Shown piece by piece: positions 23,368 to 38,628 of a DNA stretch of 64,000 nucleotides. Source of the stretch: Falciphora oryzae (Eukaryota > Ascomycota > Sordariomycetes > Magnaporthales > Magnaporthaceae); contig JNVV01000026.1 in assembly GCA_000733355.1 (NCBI GenBank), forward strand, positions 361,444 to 425,443, given 5' to 3'. How positions within the stretch are numbered: position 1 is the stretch's first letter; each line of letters begins with the position of its first letter. The notes beneath the pieces were generated by a model. That model did not search any database. It was given only the letters and a program-made list of their open reading frames with translations, and was not told where the DNA came from. A program made the translations under genes and the position numbers.

Positions 23368-24507
23368 CTATGACGAGGAGGCGGTAGTGTTCTGCTCGGC
23401 GAACCAGGCCTGGAGCTTTTCGAGCGCCTTGAAGCGGTGGGAGATTTTGTTCTTTGCCGCCTTTTCCATCTCGGCGTATCTATTCGTTTGGGGCGGAGGC
23501 TCAGTCTTTCGAATCTCAAGTTCGTCGGGAAGGATGGGAACTTGAATGAGATGCCTGCCTCCCTGAACACAAGGGGTCATAAAAAAAATAAGAAGAGGGA
23601 TGTGAACTTACGTCTTGCCCTCGTATTCGAAGACGGCATCCCAGCCTGATGGATGATTCTGATATCAGCATCGGCCTGCGCACGAACAGATTAGTGGGAG
23701 ATCGAGGATTGTTTCGCCTTACCAAAGTTAGCAGGCCCTCGGGCGGGGACGATCTTGCCCTATACATGGCCCGACAAAATCAGTAAGTTTGCTCCTTTTT
23801 TATTTCTTTTTTTTTCCTTTTTTTTTTTTTTTTTCTCTCTCTCTCTCTATAAGATATTTGGGAGTGAGATAAAGGGAGACGACCTACATCGGTGATGCCC
23901 TGGAACAGGATGGGCTCGGAGCCCGGGCCGGCCGAGTAGCCAAAAGTGCAGACGGCCCGGGCCGACTTGTCCTCGTAGGCGGCGAGCAGGTTGTTGAGGC
24001 CGTCGTGGCCGATGGACTCCATGAACCACTTGCTGTGAGGCGGGTCAGAGGCGGTTATTTTGTTTTGTTAGCAGTGGCCGAAGTGTAAGATTAGGTGTGT
24101 GTGTGTGTGTGTGTGTGTGTTTTGATCCTGTCACTTACATGTACGGACCGGGCAGGCCCTTGAGCGCGTTGAAGCAGAGGCACGTGTCCTCGACCAGGAC
24201 GGGGCCTTGGATCTTTTTTTTTTTTGTTTGTCGATTGTTATTATTTTCTGGTGACTCCCAGGTATAAGATGAGTAGGAGAATGAAGAAGAAGAAAAAAAA
24301 AAAAAAGAAACCAACCTGCTCCGCCGCCCTCCGGCACTTGTCGAGCGTCACCTCCTCCAGCGTGCCCTGGACCTCGATCAGGTCCAGCTTCTGGCTCTGC
24401 ACGTCGATGGTGGAGGCGAGGATGGCCTGCACCTCGGCGAGCTTGTTCTTGTTTCCCGTGATGAAGTTGACCGTCGGCCGGGCTGCGACTGGTGTGGTGG
24501 TGGCCAT
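23368..24507 (-). CDS. HAM1: Inosine triphosphate pyrophosphatase (HAM1/ITPA)
   Basis: 197-aa protein from six exons: 24507-24316, 24212-24139, 24032-23888, 23759-23723, 23645-23612, 23479-23368. It hydrolyses ITP, dITP and XTP to monophosphates and so cleans the nucleotide pool. Marks: substrate-binding start [13 protein letters not shown], the catalytic segment [27 protein letters not shown], and FGWDAVFE before the C-terminal helix ([12 protein letters not shown]). Length matches the family. Introns are rich in homopolymers: intron 1 has a T11 and an A-run, intron 2 a GT repeat, intron 3 a T17. The N-terminal [11 protein letters not shown] extension is short. Confidence 0.96.
24095..24120. 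repeat. (GT)13 microsatellite in HAM1 intron
   Basis: 26-bp GT repeat followed by TTT, inside intron 2 of HAM1, on the strand opposite to the transcript. Likely length-polymorphic. Confidence 0.95.
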
Positions 24508-25078
24508 GTTTACGTCGTGTTTTCTCTTTACCGGTCTGGTATGTCTAGTGCGAGGATGTACCAGGCGGGGTCAAATGTTCTAAAAGTCCGAGGTAGCGCA
24601 AGCGGGGGAGTTGAGAGCAGGGGGGGTTTGCAAAGCACATTCATTCACCAAGATATAAAGCCTTCAAGCAAACATTTCACCAGCGCTCTCGCGATTACAG
24701 CCAATTCACTCCAGACAGTCTCAAATCTGCCGTCTCCGCCGCCCCGGCCTGAGTCATCCGGCCGACAGATGCAAGCCACGCCGACAGCTCGGGGTGCCCG
24801 ATTCGGAGCCCCGCACTTCCAGGGCACGGCATGTTCGGAGCTGCGCTTCCTCTTCCAGTCTTTGCCGCATTATATTGGCGGCCGAGTATTTGTTATCTGA
24901 AGTACATATATTATTTACATCTTGGAAGAATTGTGACAAAAAAAACAGACTGAGGTAATATCTGATCCAAGATAGAGATACAAAAGAAAAAGTATATACC
25001 GTACCCCCTGCCTAGACGCCAAATGCTCCCTGATATAATGCGACCAATACAAAAACTCCCCTTTTCCAGCGTGACCGC
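24508..25078. other. Intergenic, HAM1 promoter and kelch gene 3' flank
   Basis: 571 bp. Left part should hold the HAM1 promoter; an A/T-rich stretch at about 24895-25000 likely belongs to the 3' end of the kelch gene. No coding region seen. Confidence 0.5.
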
Positions 25079-27327
25079 CTAAAACCGCATGTTGTACTTG
25101 TAATTGTCCTCGTCCTTTGACTGCGCCCGCCCATCCTGGAAGCCCTGTATCTCATGGACATGGCTCTGCTGCGGTTGTTGCTGCTGCAGACGCGGCGAGC
25201 CTTGAACACCGCCCGAACTGACCGACGCCAATTCGCTGGGCACCGTGCTCTGCAGTTCGTATCGAGTCGGTTCGCTCATGAGGCTCGGTGTTGGCCCACG
25301 TACAGCAGGCGGCGGGGCAGCGCGTGCCGCTGCCGGGTCGTAGAAGGTCATGGGCGTGCTTTCGCGCGTGGTGACGCTGTGGCCGTCATACCCCGAATAA
25401 TACTCGGTGGGCGCCGGCGGCTGGCTGCTGCCGTACGGCTGCACCGCGTGGCCCTGCGGCACCTCGTGGTAGACTCCGCCCGCGTTCTTGGTGTTGGGGC
25501 CGACCGACAGCGACTGCACCATCGCCCTGGTCGAGGCGTCGGCCGCCTCTTGCCGTTGCCTGCGCTGGCGGAGGAAGAACCAGACCAGGCCTGCGATGAG
25601 GGCGGTGAGCGCGACGCCGCCTACCACTCCGCCGACGATAGCGCCTGTTTTCGACGACGGGTCGCCGCCGCCGGATCCGCCACTGCCGCCAGTTGCAGCA
25701 TCGGCGGATGGCTTACCGCCGGACTGGGCGGTGAAGTTTTCCGTGGTGAAAATGTCTGACACAGCCGGCGAGTCGAAGGTGGGGAGCCGAGAACTATGCA
25801 AGTGGTGATTAGCTCAGTTGGCATACCGAGAGTATTGCGTCAGAACCGACCAAGCGGAGCGACTTACTTGAGATTATACCAGCTCTGAATCTCGGGAGCC
25901 AGTGTGTACGAGTCGGGGCTGCCGCCCTTGAACGAGTCGGTGAACTTGAGGGTGCCGAGATCGAAGATGCCGACTCCTTGCTTGAACGAGTCCTCATTGT
26001 TGAAGACGTCCTGGTAATAGTTGTTGGGCCCTTCCTGAGTGGTGTCGGCGCCACCTATCGTGATCACCTTCCCTCCGCCAGCGTGGTGGCAGGAGACGCC
26101 ATGGCGGGGCCGCAGGGGGTTGTACTCGGCCTTGAACCAGCGAAAGGATGGCAGGGAGAGGACATAGGCCTGATCAAATGGAATGGCGCTGGTTCCGAGG
26201 TTTCCGCCCCAACCTGCGTACACTAGGATCTCGAACGTCTTGTTGGTTGAGGCCGCCCCGGCGATGCAGTAGTCCTTGCGCGGCGCGGGCTCGCCGCCAG
26301 TGGTTATTTGCTCGTGCCACGACTTGGTCGCGATGTCGTACACGCGCGCCACCGTGTTGGAGACGAGGAAGTCATCATTCTTTACTTTCTTGCTCCTCTG
26401 GCAGCCGCCGATCGAAACGAGGATGCCCTCACGCCCAAAGTTGGGCACGTATATCATAGAGCCTCTCTGCATCTCCTCGCCAGTCGTGAGGCCGTTGGCA
26501 TCTGACTTGGTCAGCGTCTTGGCCTTGAAGTCGTAGGTCAGCATTCCCGATGCGGGATTCTCTTCGGCCACGTTGACTCCCTGTATGTCGGGCGTGTCGC
26601 CCGCGAAGCCTCCAAAGAAGTAACCGGCGCCGGCCCCAGATGCAGAGAGCCCGTCAAAAGGCCGCGAATTTTCCAAGAACCAAGCCGGCGCGGTGCCGTT
26701 CAGGTTCGAAAAGGTACCGCTGCCCTTGCCGTCGGGCGTAAAGGACCACAGCCCCCTTGGCGAGTCGGCCCTGTCCGCAAATGCCGAGTGCGAGCCGGCA
26801 AATCCGAGATAGAGGACCTTCTGGGAGCGGTCCACCCATAGCCCTCCCTGCCTGAGGGACGGTGCGCCTCGGGGTTTCGGCGTCGAAATCATCTTGACCG
26901 AAGCGCCGGTGAAGTCTTGGGACAGGTCAATGGCCAAAAGAGAAGTAGCTGCGTGTTTGGCTTGTTAGGACGCTGCGAGCTCACCAACAGAGGCGCCTCG
27001 TTCTAGGCACGGGGTCTGATAGACGCACAATATTGGTACTTGACACCGACTGAAGATCGGTACGAGAACTCTCCACCATCGATATATAGCCATCCATCAA
27101 GGATCTCGGCTGGGGAGAAGATTGCAAGTTAGCATGGGCGCTGGCCGGCAAGCAGATGGTTGTCTAGGCTTACACCTATGATATGCCCTTCGTAGGAACG
27201 CCGATGAACCAACGAATCCATCTGCTTGCCTCTGCTCGAGAGGGGTAAGGGGCGACGATGGGGATGACATGGCGTCGCGTGGGAAGAGCGCAAGGCAGGT
27301 CGCGAGGACTGCGAGTAGCCGCGACAT
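25079..27327 (-). CDS. Kelch-repeat single-pass membrane protein
   Basis: 676-aa protein from four exons: 27327-27174, 27109-27029, 26948-25868, 25793-25079. Hydrophobic start MSRLLAVLATCLALF is a probable signal peptide. The ectodomain, about residues 40-435, has kelch/galactose-oxidase-like blades (LYIDGGEFSY, KVLYLGFAG, MIYVPNFGREGILVSIGG, ILVYAGWGG, GVSCHHAGGGKVITIGG). A Gly/Ser-rich stalk leads to one membrane segment at about 490-513 (AIVGGVVGGVALTALIAGLV) and a basic cytosolic tail (RQRRQRQ) with Tyr/Pro/Gln-rich sequence. The start and the donor ending exon 1 were chosen because they give the family-like join FLRRAYHRSEILDGW. Such proteins are common in filamentous ascomycetes; function unknown, perhaps cell-surface sensing or adhesion. 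Confidence 0.82.
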
Positions 27328-31355
<4,028 letters not shown>

Positions 31356-32226
31356 GCAGTTGCTTTCCTTATCGATGTGAACCTCTTCACAGCCACAGGG
31401 CTGGTAGAGGCGTGGAGAACGGGGAAGGCCTGGATGGGTGGGAGGAGCATCTCTTAGTATATTCTTCAGCAGGGTGTGTTTACAGTCGGTTCAAAGTAGA
31501 TGATGGGATGTGGTGCAGCAAAAAAAAAAAAAAGATACACCCCCTCCCACAAAAGAGATATTGTCACGATAGCCCGCGCTTCCTTGTGATTTGTGAGGAG
31601 TTATCGTGTTGCGTGCCGCTATAGACACTGGTTGAACCACGTATGGATCAGCAGGCAGGACGGTCATGAAAAGGCATGTAACAGGTGAAACGAATAACCG
31701 GGACCATGGGCAAAGACCAGGGACAAGCCCCGGTCCAGCGGTCGAGATGTCAGAGAGCCTGTTTTTGTTTGATCTTGGAACATTGTCTGAATGTGAAGCG
31801 CTCACGACTTGGTCGCGCCACAAGGGGGCAAAGGAAAAGGGGGCTCGGCCGGTCAGCCAACCCTCCGCTTGCGCAGTGGACGACTGACAACAGCCTACCC
31901 TCCTCGTTTGCCCTGCTTGTTCCGTCCAGCAGCCACCAGCCCCGAGCCCACGCACGCATAAAAATAAAATCGATTTGATTTCTTACCTCGGGTCGTTGTT
32001 GTTCATCAAGGGAGTCAGAAATTGCCTTCTTCGTTGTTGCAACGTATATAAAGAAAAGATGACACCGTGCCGCCGACCCGACCTTGCAGACCCGACCCGT
32101 TCTATCCCGCGCGAAGAAATAAAGAGCAAAATGGGTAGGTAGTGTGGAGGAGGAAGAATTATCGGGATCTAAACTTTTTTTTTTCTGGGAGCACAGAGAA
32201 GGATGTGGAGAACAACAGACTTCATC
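31356..32226. other. Convergent 3' flanks of SEC23 and TFA1
   Basis: 871 bp with no gene seen. Contains A14 (31520-31533) and AATAAA-like motifs near 31963-31971 and 32118. Presumably 3' untranslated sequence plus spacer. Confidence 0.5.
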
Positions 32227-33588
32227 TCACACATCCTCAAACTCGACATCGTCGTCGCTCTCCTCGCCGGCGGCTGCGGCCGGGGGCGGCGAAGGCACCT
32301 CGACCTTGACCTTCTTTACGGGGCGGCCGTCGGATCCCGGCGTGCCGAGGCCGTGGGGAGAAGTGGTCCCCGAGGCCGGCCCGCTCGAGGCGTCGCGTTT
32401 CAGCGACGACTTGCCGAGCGGCGACGGCACCACAGGAACGGAAGAGGTTGGGGCTCCCAGGGCGGTGGGCGCGGTGCTGGCCGGGGTACCGCCGGCCGAG
32501 TCGTTGGTGCCCGTGACGACGTCCTCGAACATGTCCTCGTCGTCGTAATCCTCGTCCTCTTCCTCCTCCTCCTCCTCGAGCGCGGCCAGGCGGGCGGCCT
32601 CGGCCTCCTGCTCGCGCTTGAGCTTGGCGAACAGGTCGTCGATCTCGGCGTGGTCCTTTGTGTCGACCGCGTCGTTGTTGTTGGCGTCGGTGGCCGGGCC
32701 GCCGCCGGCGGGCGCGACGACGCCGCGCTTGGCCGGGTCCAGCTCGTAGGCGTCTCCCGTGACGGTGCTCTCGGCGATCCAGGAGGGGAGGGCGTTGCGC
32801 AGGGCGTGCTCCTCCTTGCGGAGGCGCTCGGCCTCCTGCTCCTCCTCGGACGGCCCGCCGGCCGTCAGGTTGACGGTGACGGACTTGGGCCCCAGGTTCG
32901 TGAGGCCCTTGACGGCGCCCGGGCGGTGGTTGGGCTCGACTGCGACGCTGTTGACGACCTGGTGCAGGGCGTCGCGCTCGACGGGGCGGGCCTGCTGGAT
33001 GGCGATCTCGAAGTTGTTGTCCGGCACGACAACGTTATCTATGCGGGGCAACAGGTCGGTGATGAAACGGAACTGCGTGTTCATGCGGGTCGATTGCTTG
33101 TGACCGCCCGTCTTGCCCTCCGGGTCGTGGCGCAGGACCGAGCTGCAGACGTGGCAGAGGAAGCCGCGGGAGCTGGGCTTGTCGAGCACCTCCATCAATG
33201 AGTACTCCTTCATGCACCCGGCGCGCTCGCAAAAATACTCCTTGCGCTCGTTTGCCGGCACCGTCACGCCCTGCATCTCCTTGTCGATCTTGTAAACTCG
33301 CCATTTGATGGCGTCGATGGCCTGGCGGTAGTCGATGAAGTAGTACATGCGGTTGACGGGTCGTTGGGAGCCCTCCTTCAGCTCGGGCCTGGTCTGCACC
33401 TGGATGAATCTGTCCTCCTTCAGGCGACCGCAGAGCTTGTGCAGGTCCTTGGTGTTCATGTTCATGAGGTAGGCCAGGTCGTCATCGCGCAGGGCCGAGT
33501 GTAGCACCAGGGCATCAATCACCAACGCATGCTTCGTTTCGTAGAAGGCGCGCACGACCGAGCGCACCAGCGTCTTTGCGAGATCCAT
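32227..33588 (-). CDS. TFA1: TFIIE alpha subunit
   Basis: 453-aa intronless gene. TFIIE-alpha joins the RNA polymerase II preinitiation complex and recruits TFIIH. N-terminal winged helix: LAKTLVRSVVRAFYETKHALVIDAL to about residue 105. Zinc ribbon: C120-x4-C125 and C145-x2-C148 (YFCERAGC, FLCHVC). The first pair has four residues between cysteines, where I recall two in most homologues. The C-terminal half is charged and low-complexity with a Glu-rich block near residue 350 and an acidic end (ESDDDVEFEDV), as in other TFIIE-alpha proteins. I start at MDLAKT; a frame extension of 11 codons upstream is less likely. Confidence 0.93.
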   Translation of the reverse strand: MDLAKTLVRSVVRAFYETKHALVIDALVLHSALRDDDLAYLMNMNTKDLHKLCGRLKEDRFIQVQTRPELKEGSQRPVNRMYYFIDYRQAIDAIKWRVYKIDKEMQGVTVPANERKEYFCERAGCMKEYSLMEVLDKPSSRGFLCHVCSSVLRHDPEGKTGGHKQSTRMNTQFRFITDLLPRIDNVVVPDNNFEIAIQQARPVERDALHQVVNSVAVEPNHRPGAVKGLTNLGPKSVTVNLTAGGPSEEEQEAERLRKEEHALRNALPSWIAESTVTGDAYELDPAKRGVVAPAGGGPATDANNNDAVDTKDHAEIDDLFAKLKREQEAEAARLAALEEEEEEEDEDYDDEDMFEDVVTGTNDSAGGTPASTAPTALGAPTSSVPVVPSPLGKSSLKRDASSGPASGTTSPHGLGTPGSDGRPVKKVKVEVPSPPPAAAAGEESDDDVEFEDV

Positions 33589-34617
33589 CGTGGCGGAGGA
33601 GCAGGATGCGACCGAGGACACCTGGTTTCTTGTGAACGGCAGGTCCGCGCGATCGCGGGCGCGCGCACGAGCGGGGAGGAGGCGTCAAGAAAGGAACCCC
33701 TCAGATGGCGACGGTAGTACGACGGGAAGGACGACGAGGCGGGGCGCGAGGTTCGTCGAGGGCAGGGCGATGGATCAATCAACCTTGGCCAGCCGTAGCA
33801 CCTGGGCGAGTGCTACCTCGAAATGGCCAGAGCAGTCATTGTTCAGCCCCAGGACGGGAAGCGCCGAGGGATGGATAGTATCGCAGGCGTGTGATTCAGC
33901 AGCGCGATCGCTATTCGGTTCGATTTGGATCAGATGGCCGGGAGCGGCAGCGGTGGTGGTGGTGGTGGCGGTAAGAAAGATGGCCGCGGAAATCCCGGAT
34001 GGCGGTACGTGATGTCTCTTGTCTGCAAACGACTTGGCGATAGGTTTGACTTAGCCGCACCTGCCTGGGATTAGTCAGGAAGTGAAGCACAGGGGGCCCG
34101 GCAAACCGGTTGCGGAATCCACTTCTTTCCGCGGCGCTAATGCGGGTCTGGATTCTCTCAGCTGATGATGAGATCAGCCGCATTTTGTTGGCGCGAGTGC
34201 GGGGGAATCCAACCTGACCTTCCCTCCTCCAACGCAAAACAGGCTTCTGCCATCTGATCTTAATCCTGTGCCTTCGCGAACGCCGGTATACAATTCTTGG
34301 CGGATTCTATAGAGACTCGCAAAAACATCATGACAAGTTACTAACGGCTCTTTCCTGCATCGCGAAGCTGATCATACTGCCCCCTACTATCTTTTGGATA
34401 TTAAACAACACACCTTGGAGAGGGATAGTGACATTACATCATCAACGCTCAACGACATCACCCTTTTGTCGAACAGCCGCACCTACTGGCATGCTCCCTT
34501 CGATGGCCTGCAAGCTGAATATGCCATCATCTCTGTCTGTCTCGCTACACAAGTTCCCAAGAGGGCAACCTTTTTCTTGAATAACAAAAGCCTTTCCAGA
34601 GGCCAACAACAGCTACC
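33589..34617. promoter_or_regulatory. Divergent intergenic region TFA1/POL4
   Basis: 1 kb between divergent starts. A GGTGGT/GGTGGC run lies at about 33949-33972. No gene supported; it contains both promoters. Confidence 0.5.
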
Positions 34618-36465
34618 ATGCCCCTACGGTTCCCAATAATCTATCTGCTCTCTACGCACCTCGATGCCGACGAGCTACGCACCCTAGAGTCGCAAATACC
34701 AACAATAACGTACAACGCTCACGAAGCCGAGATTGTGCTGGGAAATATCAGCAGAAAGGAACGCGCCATGTTCGAGCTTCGTCGCCTCGGCCTAAACACG
34801 AGCGAGGTTGCTACATTTAGTGTCGCCACGGAACCTCTAGAAAAACGGAGGAGGGTGTCCGCAGGTCCCCCATCAGCAGCGATCAATGACGACGAGGTTC
34901 AGTTTCTAGGCTCGCTGCCGCTGAGAACGGAGGACCAGAATGTCAACAACGCGGGGCTCGGCTCGGGCAGGGTCAGTGTGGTAAAGATTGCGTGGTTCAC
35001 CGACTCCAACACCCGCAGGGAGATCTTGCCCCTTGACGACTATCTCCTATACCAAGGAATCAAGCTTATTGGCAGCGATAAAGTCAATAACACCCGTCCT
35101 ACCGCCCTGAAACTCTCGACAGTGTTACAGCGGTCCCGGTCGGATGTTGTGGGATCATCGAGCCAGCAGTTCAAGGCCAAGAGCAAGAACCCTACTCGGT
35201 CGTCAAGCTGGAAACCACCACCGACTGCAACTCGTCACTCGCCCAAGAGGCCCAGCCTTTTACACCAGACCACCCCGGAACATGAAGCTGCGGAGCACAT
35301 GCCTCCCGTGCCCGATTTCCTGCACACTGCGTACTCGTGCCAGCGACCGACGCCTATCCATCCTCCCAACGAGGCCTTCATAGAGCAGCTTGCGAAGATC
35401 AGGACCACGCGGCTTCTGACTGGGGACAGAGTCGGCGTGCGCGCATATTCTAGCGCAATAGCCAGCCTTGCAGCATACCCATACGTCTTGGCAACACCTG
35501 AAGAGGTTGATAGACTCCCTGGCTGTGGCCCCAAAATCGCTCTCTTGTTCCAAGAGTTCAAGCGTCAGGGAGGAGTCGTAAGGGAGGCACTGGAGGCCGA
35601 GTCGGACCCCAAGCTCTCGGTTCTAAAGGAGTTCTACGATGTGTGGGGAGTCGGAGAGGTGACCGCGAAAGAGTGGTACGACAAGGGTTGGAGGGACCTG
35701 GACGAGGTCGTCGAATACGGCTGGGCGACCCTTACCCGAGTCCAGCAGATCGGGGTAAAGTTCTACGACGAGTTCCTGCTCAAGATTCCCCGGGAGGAGG
35801 TGGAGAGAATAGCGAACACTGTCCTTGAGCACGCAAACCGACATAGGAGCGGGTTCCAGATGGTTATCGTTGGTGGATACCGCCGAGGAAAGAAGGAGAG
35901 CGGTGACGTCGACATCATACTCAGCCATCCGGACGAGGCCGCCACCCATAACTTCGTGACCGACCTCGTCGTCGACCTAGAGGACAGCAACTACATCACG
36001 CACACGCTCGTGCTAAGCACCAAGAACTCAGAGCGCGGGCAGGTCACGCTGAGCTGGAAGGGCGAGGTGAAAAAGGCTCCCGGGACCGGGTTCGACACGC
36101 TGGACAAGGCCCTGGTCGTCTGGCAGGATCCCAACTGGACGCCTGGCGGCGGCGACGACAGGAAGAACCCGAACCCGCACCGGCGCGTCGACATCATCGT
36201 GACGCCCTGGAAGACGGCGGGCTGCGCGGTGCTGAGCTGGACCAGCGGCACGACGTTCCAGCGCGACCTGCGCCGCTACTGCAAGCGCGAGCGCGGGCTC
36301 AAGTTCGACAGCAGCGGCGTCCGCAGCCGGACCAGCGGGCGCTGGGTCGACTTCGAGAGCGGCGAGGACGGCGCGCCGGCCCCAGACATGCTGACGGCCG
36401 AGAGGAGGGTGTTTGCCGGCCTCGGGCTGGAGTGGCGGGCTCCGGAAGAGCGGAGCACTGGATAA
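34618..36465 (+). CDS. POL4: Family X DNA polymerase (Pol4/Pol lambda type)
   Basis: 615-aa intronless gene. An N-terminal BRCT-like region (residues about 5-165) includes VSVVKIAWFTDSN. A linker follows, then the 8-kDa/helix-hairpin-helix region (ALAAYPYVLATPEEVDRLPGCGPKIALL; second HhH at WGVGEVTAKEWYDKGWRDL). The palm has the nucleotidyltransferase signature GGYRRGKKESGDVD with Asp430 and Asp432, and the third Asp at 525 (RRVDIIVTP). YFW-type thumb residues are seen in LSWTSGTTFQRDLRRYC. Members fill short gaps in base-excision repair and non-homologous end joining. BRCT plus HhH plus Pol X matches fungal Pol4 and human Pol lambda. Convergent with the MAPEG gene, 171 bp between stops. Confidence 0.94.
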   Translation: MPLRFPIIYLLSTHLDADELRTLESQIPTITYNAHEAEIVLGNISRKERAMFELRRLGLNTSEVATFSVATEPLEKRRRVSAGPPSAAINDDEVQFLGSLPLRTEDQNVNNAGLGSGRVSVVKIAWFTDSNTRREILPLDDYLLYQGIKLIGSDKVNNTRPTALKLSTVLQRSRSDVVGSSSQQFKAKSKNPTRSSSWKPPPTATRHSPKRPSLLHQTTPEHEAAEHMPPVPDFLHTAYSCQRPTPIHPPNEAFIEQLAKIRTTRLLTGDRVGVRAYSSAIASLAAYPYVLATPEEVDRLPGCGPKIALLFQEFKRQGGVVREALEAESDPKLSVLKEFYDVWGVGEVTAKEWYDKGWRDLDEVVEYGWATLTRVQQIGVKFYDEFLLKIPREEVERIANTVLEHANRHRSGFQMVIVGGYRRGKKESGDVDIILSHPDEAATHNFVTDLVVDLEDSNYITHTLVLSTKNSERGQVTLSWKGEVKKAPGTGFDTLDKALVVWQDPNWTPGGGDDRKNPNPHRRVDIIVTPWKTAGCAVLSWTSGTTFQRDLRRYCKRERGLKFDSSGVRSRTSGRWVDFESGEDGAPAPDMLTAERRVFAGLGLEWRAPEERSTG

Positions 36466-36636
36466 GGGGCACTCGGAAGTTGTCTTGGTACGGGAGTTTA
36501 GGAGCATTGCAGTGCAAGGATATCTTTTCGGTTTTTGGATTGGGATAATCTAGTCTAGGGTACTGGTACACTGTCCACTCTGTGGACCGTTCTCCTCTCT
36601 CGTATCACTGACGCGTCACATAACCCGATGGAATAA

Positions 36637-37258
36637 TTACCTGGTCATGGCCCAGCCAGTGTAGCCAGCCATAATGATGAGAGGGTAGGCGGTGAGGTAG
36701 TGGCCCAAGATACCCCTTTTTTTGAGCAAGGTAGACAGATGGTTAGCAGGTTCCGCCGGCAACATCTGGCTAGACAGGCTGGCTGGGCAGCGGGTTGGCT
36801 TACAGTTTACGCCCATTGGGACCGCCGGAGGAGTACATCTTTGCGTAGATCAGGCGAGAGACGACCCAGGCGGCGCCGAGAGAGGCGCTGGCGATGGGGG
36901 TCCTCAGGCCCGAGATGAGCAGGGCGCCGAGGAAGGAGGTGTGCTGTGGACAAGAGCGGGTCAGCATCTGCCCATAATACATAGGTACGTACGGCCCCCT
37001 CTTTTGCAGACAAGAACCACTCACGTTCTCGGTGAAGTTTGCGTGGGCGCGCTGGGCGCAGTTGAAGGCGTAGGCGTTGGGGTCCTTGTCGGCGAGGGCC
37101 TTGTCGGCGTACGAGACGGGGTAGCCCAGACCCGACCTCTTGCGGGCCTTGACGGTGAGGATGCCGTGGATGAAGCTGAGGAAGAAGGACGAGGACGCCA
37201 CCAGCACGACGTAGCCGTAGTCGGCCGGCACGTTGAGGGTGATCATGTTGTTGGACAT
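36637..37258 (-). CDS. MAPEG family protein, MGST3-like
   Basis: 150-aa membrane protein from three exons (37258-37025, 36943-36804, 36715-36637). Four hydrophobic segments: around residues 14-35 (YGYVVLVASSSFFLSFIHGI), 79-95 (FLGALLISGL), 100-118 (SLGAAWVVSRLIYA) and 128-149 (HYLTAYPLIIMAGYTGWAM). The MAPEG signature R70-A-H-A-N74-x2-E77 is present, split just after by intron 1. Family members are ER or mitochondrial outer-membrane glutathione transferases/peroxidases; this one resembles microsomal GST3. The third exon has a G-rich boundary preceded by an A-run rather than pyrimidines. Substrate not known. Confidence 0.9.
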
Positions 37259-38628
37259 GCTGGGCTGGCTGGCTGGCTGCGATGGGGAGGGATATAGATG
37301 GGTGGCTTGGCGATTGGTTTTTTTGTTGGGTGGTTTCAGCAAGTTGGAGAGTGAGTGAGTGAGAGGGCGAGGTAAAAGTGTATTCGTGAAAAAGGTGGCG
37401 ACGTGACAATTTGTATGGAACAGCACTCTCGCTGGCAAGGTGGAATTACAAAAAGTCGCCGAGATTCCGGATACACGCCTGCGCGAGATAATGCCACGTT
37501 GGCTATGCTGGAACCAGAGCCACACACATCCCAGGCGAAAAAAAAACAGAACTGGATCGAACAGGATGGCGGGGTGGATTACAAAACACCCTCAGCCAGC
37601 CTTGCCAGCACCTTTCCTTATTTCCTCTTCTTCATTTTATGTTTTGTCGCTGGAGCCGAAGCGCAGGGCGGGCGGGCCATCTGAAAACACCGGCCCCGAC
37701 CAATGTCGGAGAGGTCCAGGCACCTTGTTTTTTTCTTTCTGAGCAGCACATCGTCTCACACAGACCTACCCCCTAGCACGAGAAAATAGGGTCTCTGCGA
37801 CTTTCTTCCCGCCCTTCCGCCCTTACGTAGGCTTCCCCGTTGACTGTCGGAACGGATTGCATCGAGATCGGGCTTTTTACTGCGGGTGCGAGCTGCATCA
37901 TCAGGTTTTGACTGCTCTTGCCGTGGCGGCCCTGCCGTGGACTGCCGAGGGAGGTCGGGTCATCCCTCACTGGCCTCGTGTACCTCGGGTATATTCGAGC
38001 TAAGGCTAAGGTTCTGACACCCTTCCCCGGCCGAATTGAGGCTCCGACTCCATCGGAAAGTCGCCGAGTCCCGAAACCCCCTTCATCCAGCTAGGCGCGT
38101 CCCCTAAATAACAGGCTGCAATCCCATGCGTGTCCCTAACAAGTGTGAACCGACCGAGTGAGTTAGAAATATACAAGGAAGGAAATAAGGAAAAGATAGA
38201 GTAGGAAAGAGAAAGGTCCTCAAAAGGAAATAGGAAAAGATCCTCAAAAGGAAATAGGAAAAGATCCTCAAAAGGAAATAGGAAAAGATCCTCAAAAGGA
38301 AAGAATTGGCACAATTGGATTTCAATTAGCGTGATCGGAACTGCAGACTTTCATTCGGGCACCGTGCTGGGCTTGTACGATATGGAATTCAAGCAATCCG
38401 TCGAATAGTCGAACAAACCAAACCTCTCATCATAACACTATGATAACAACGCCGCCTTGGCTGACCTAAACCGCCGGGGGTCCTACAATTAACGCCCAAT
38501 CCGTCCTGCGATGCCGTGGTATACAATAATGAACCTGCCTTCCCCCGATAATCATAATGTGAAGTGTGACAATAACAGCATCGGCGTGTGTGACGTATGT
38601 GCCGTGTGTAACGATAAAACGGTGTGGC
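37259..38628. other. Intergenic, MAPEG promoter and ECM14 3' flank
   Basis: 1.4 kb with no supported gene. Contains a 24-bp tandem repeat at 38215-38302. The left part must hold the MAPEG promoter. Confidence 0.5.
38215..38302. repeat. 24-bp tandem repeat, 3.7 copies
   Basis: Unit begins GATCCTCAAAAGG and ends ATAGGAAAA (24 bp). Three full copies (38215-38238, 38239-38262, 38263-38286) and a 16-bp partial copy; the first copy differs only at its second base. Purine-rich on the plus strand. The antisense frame stays open across it because 24 is a multiple of three, but that frame has no other support. Confidence 0.95.
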
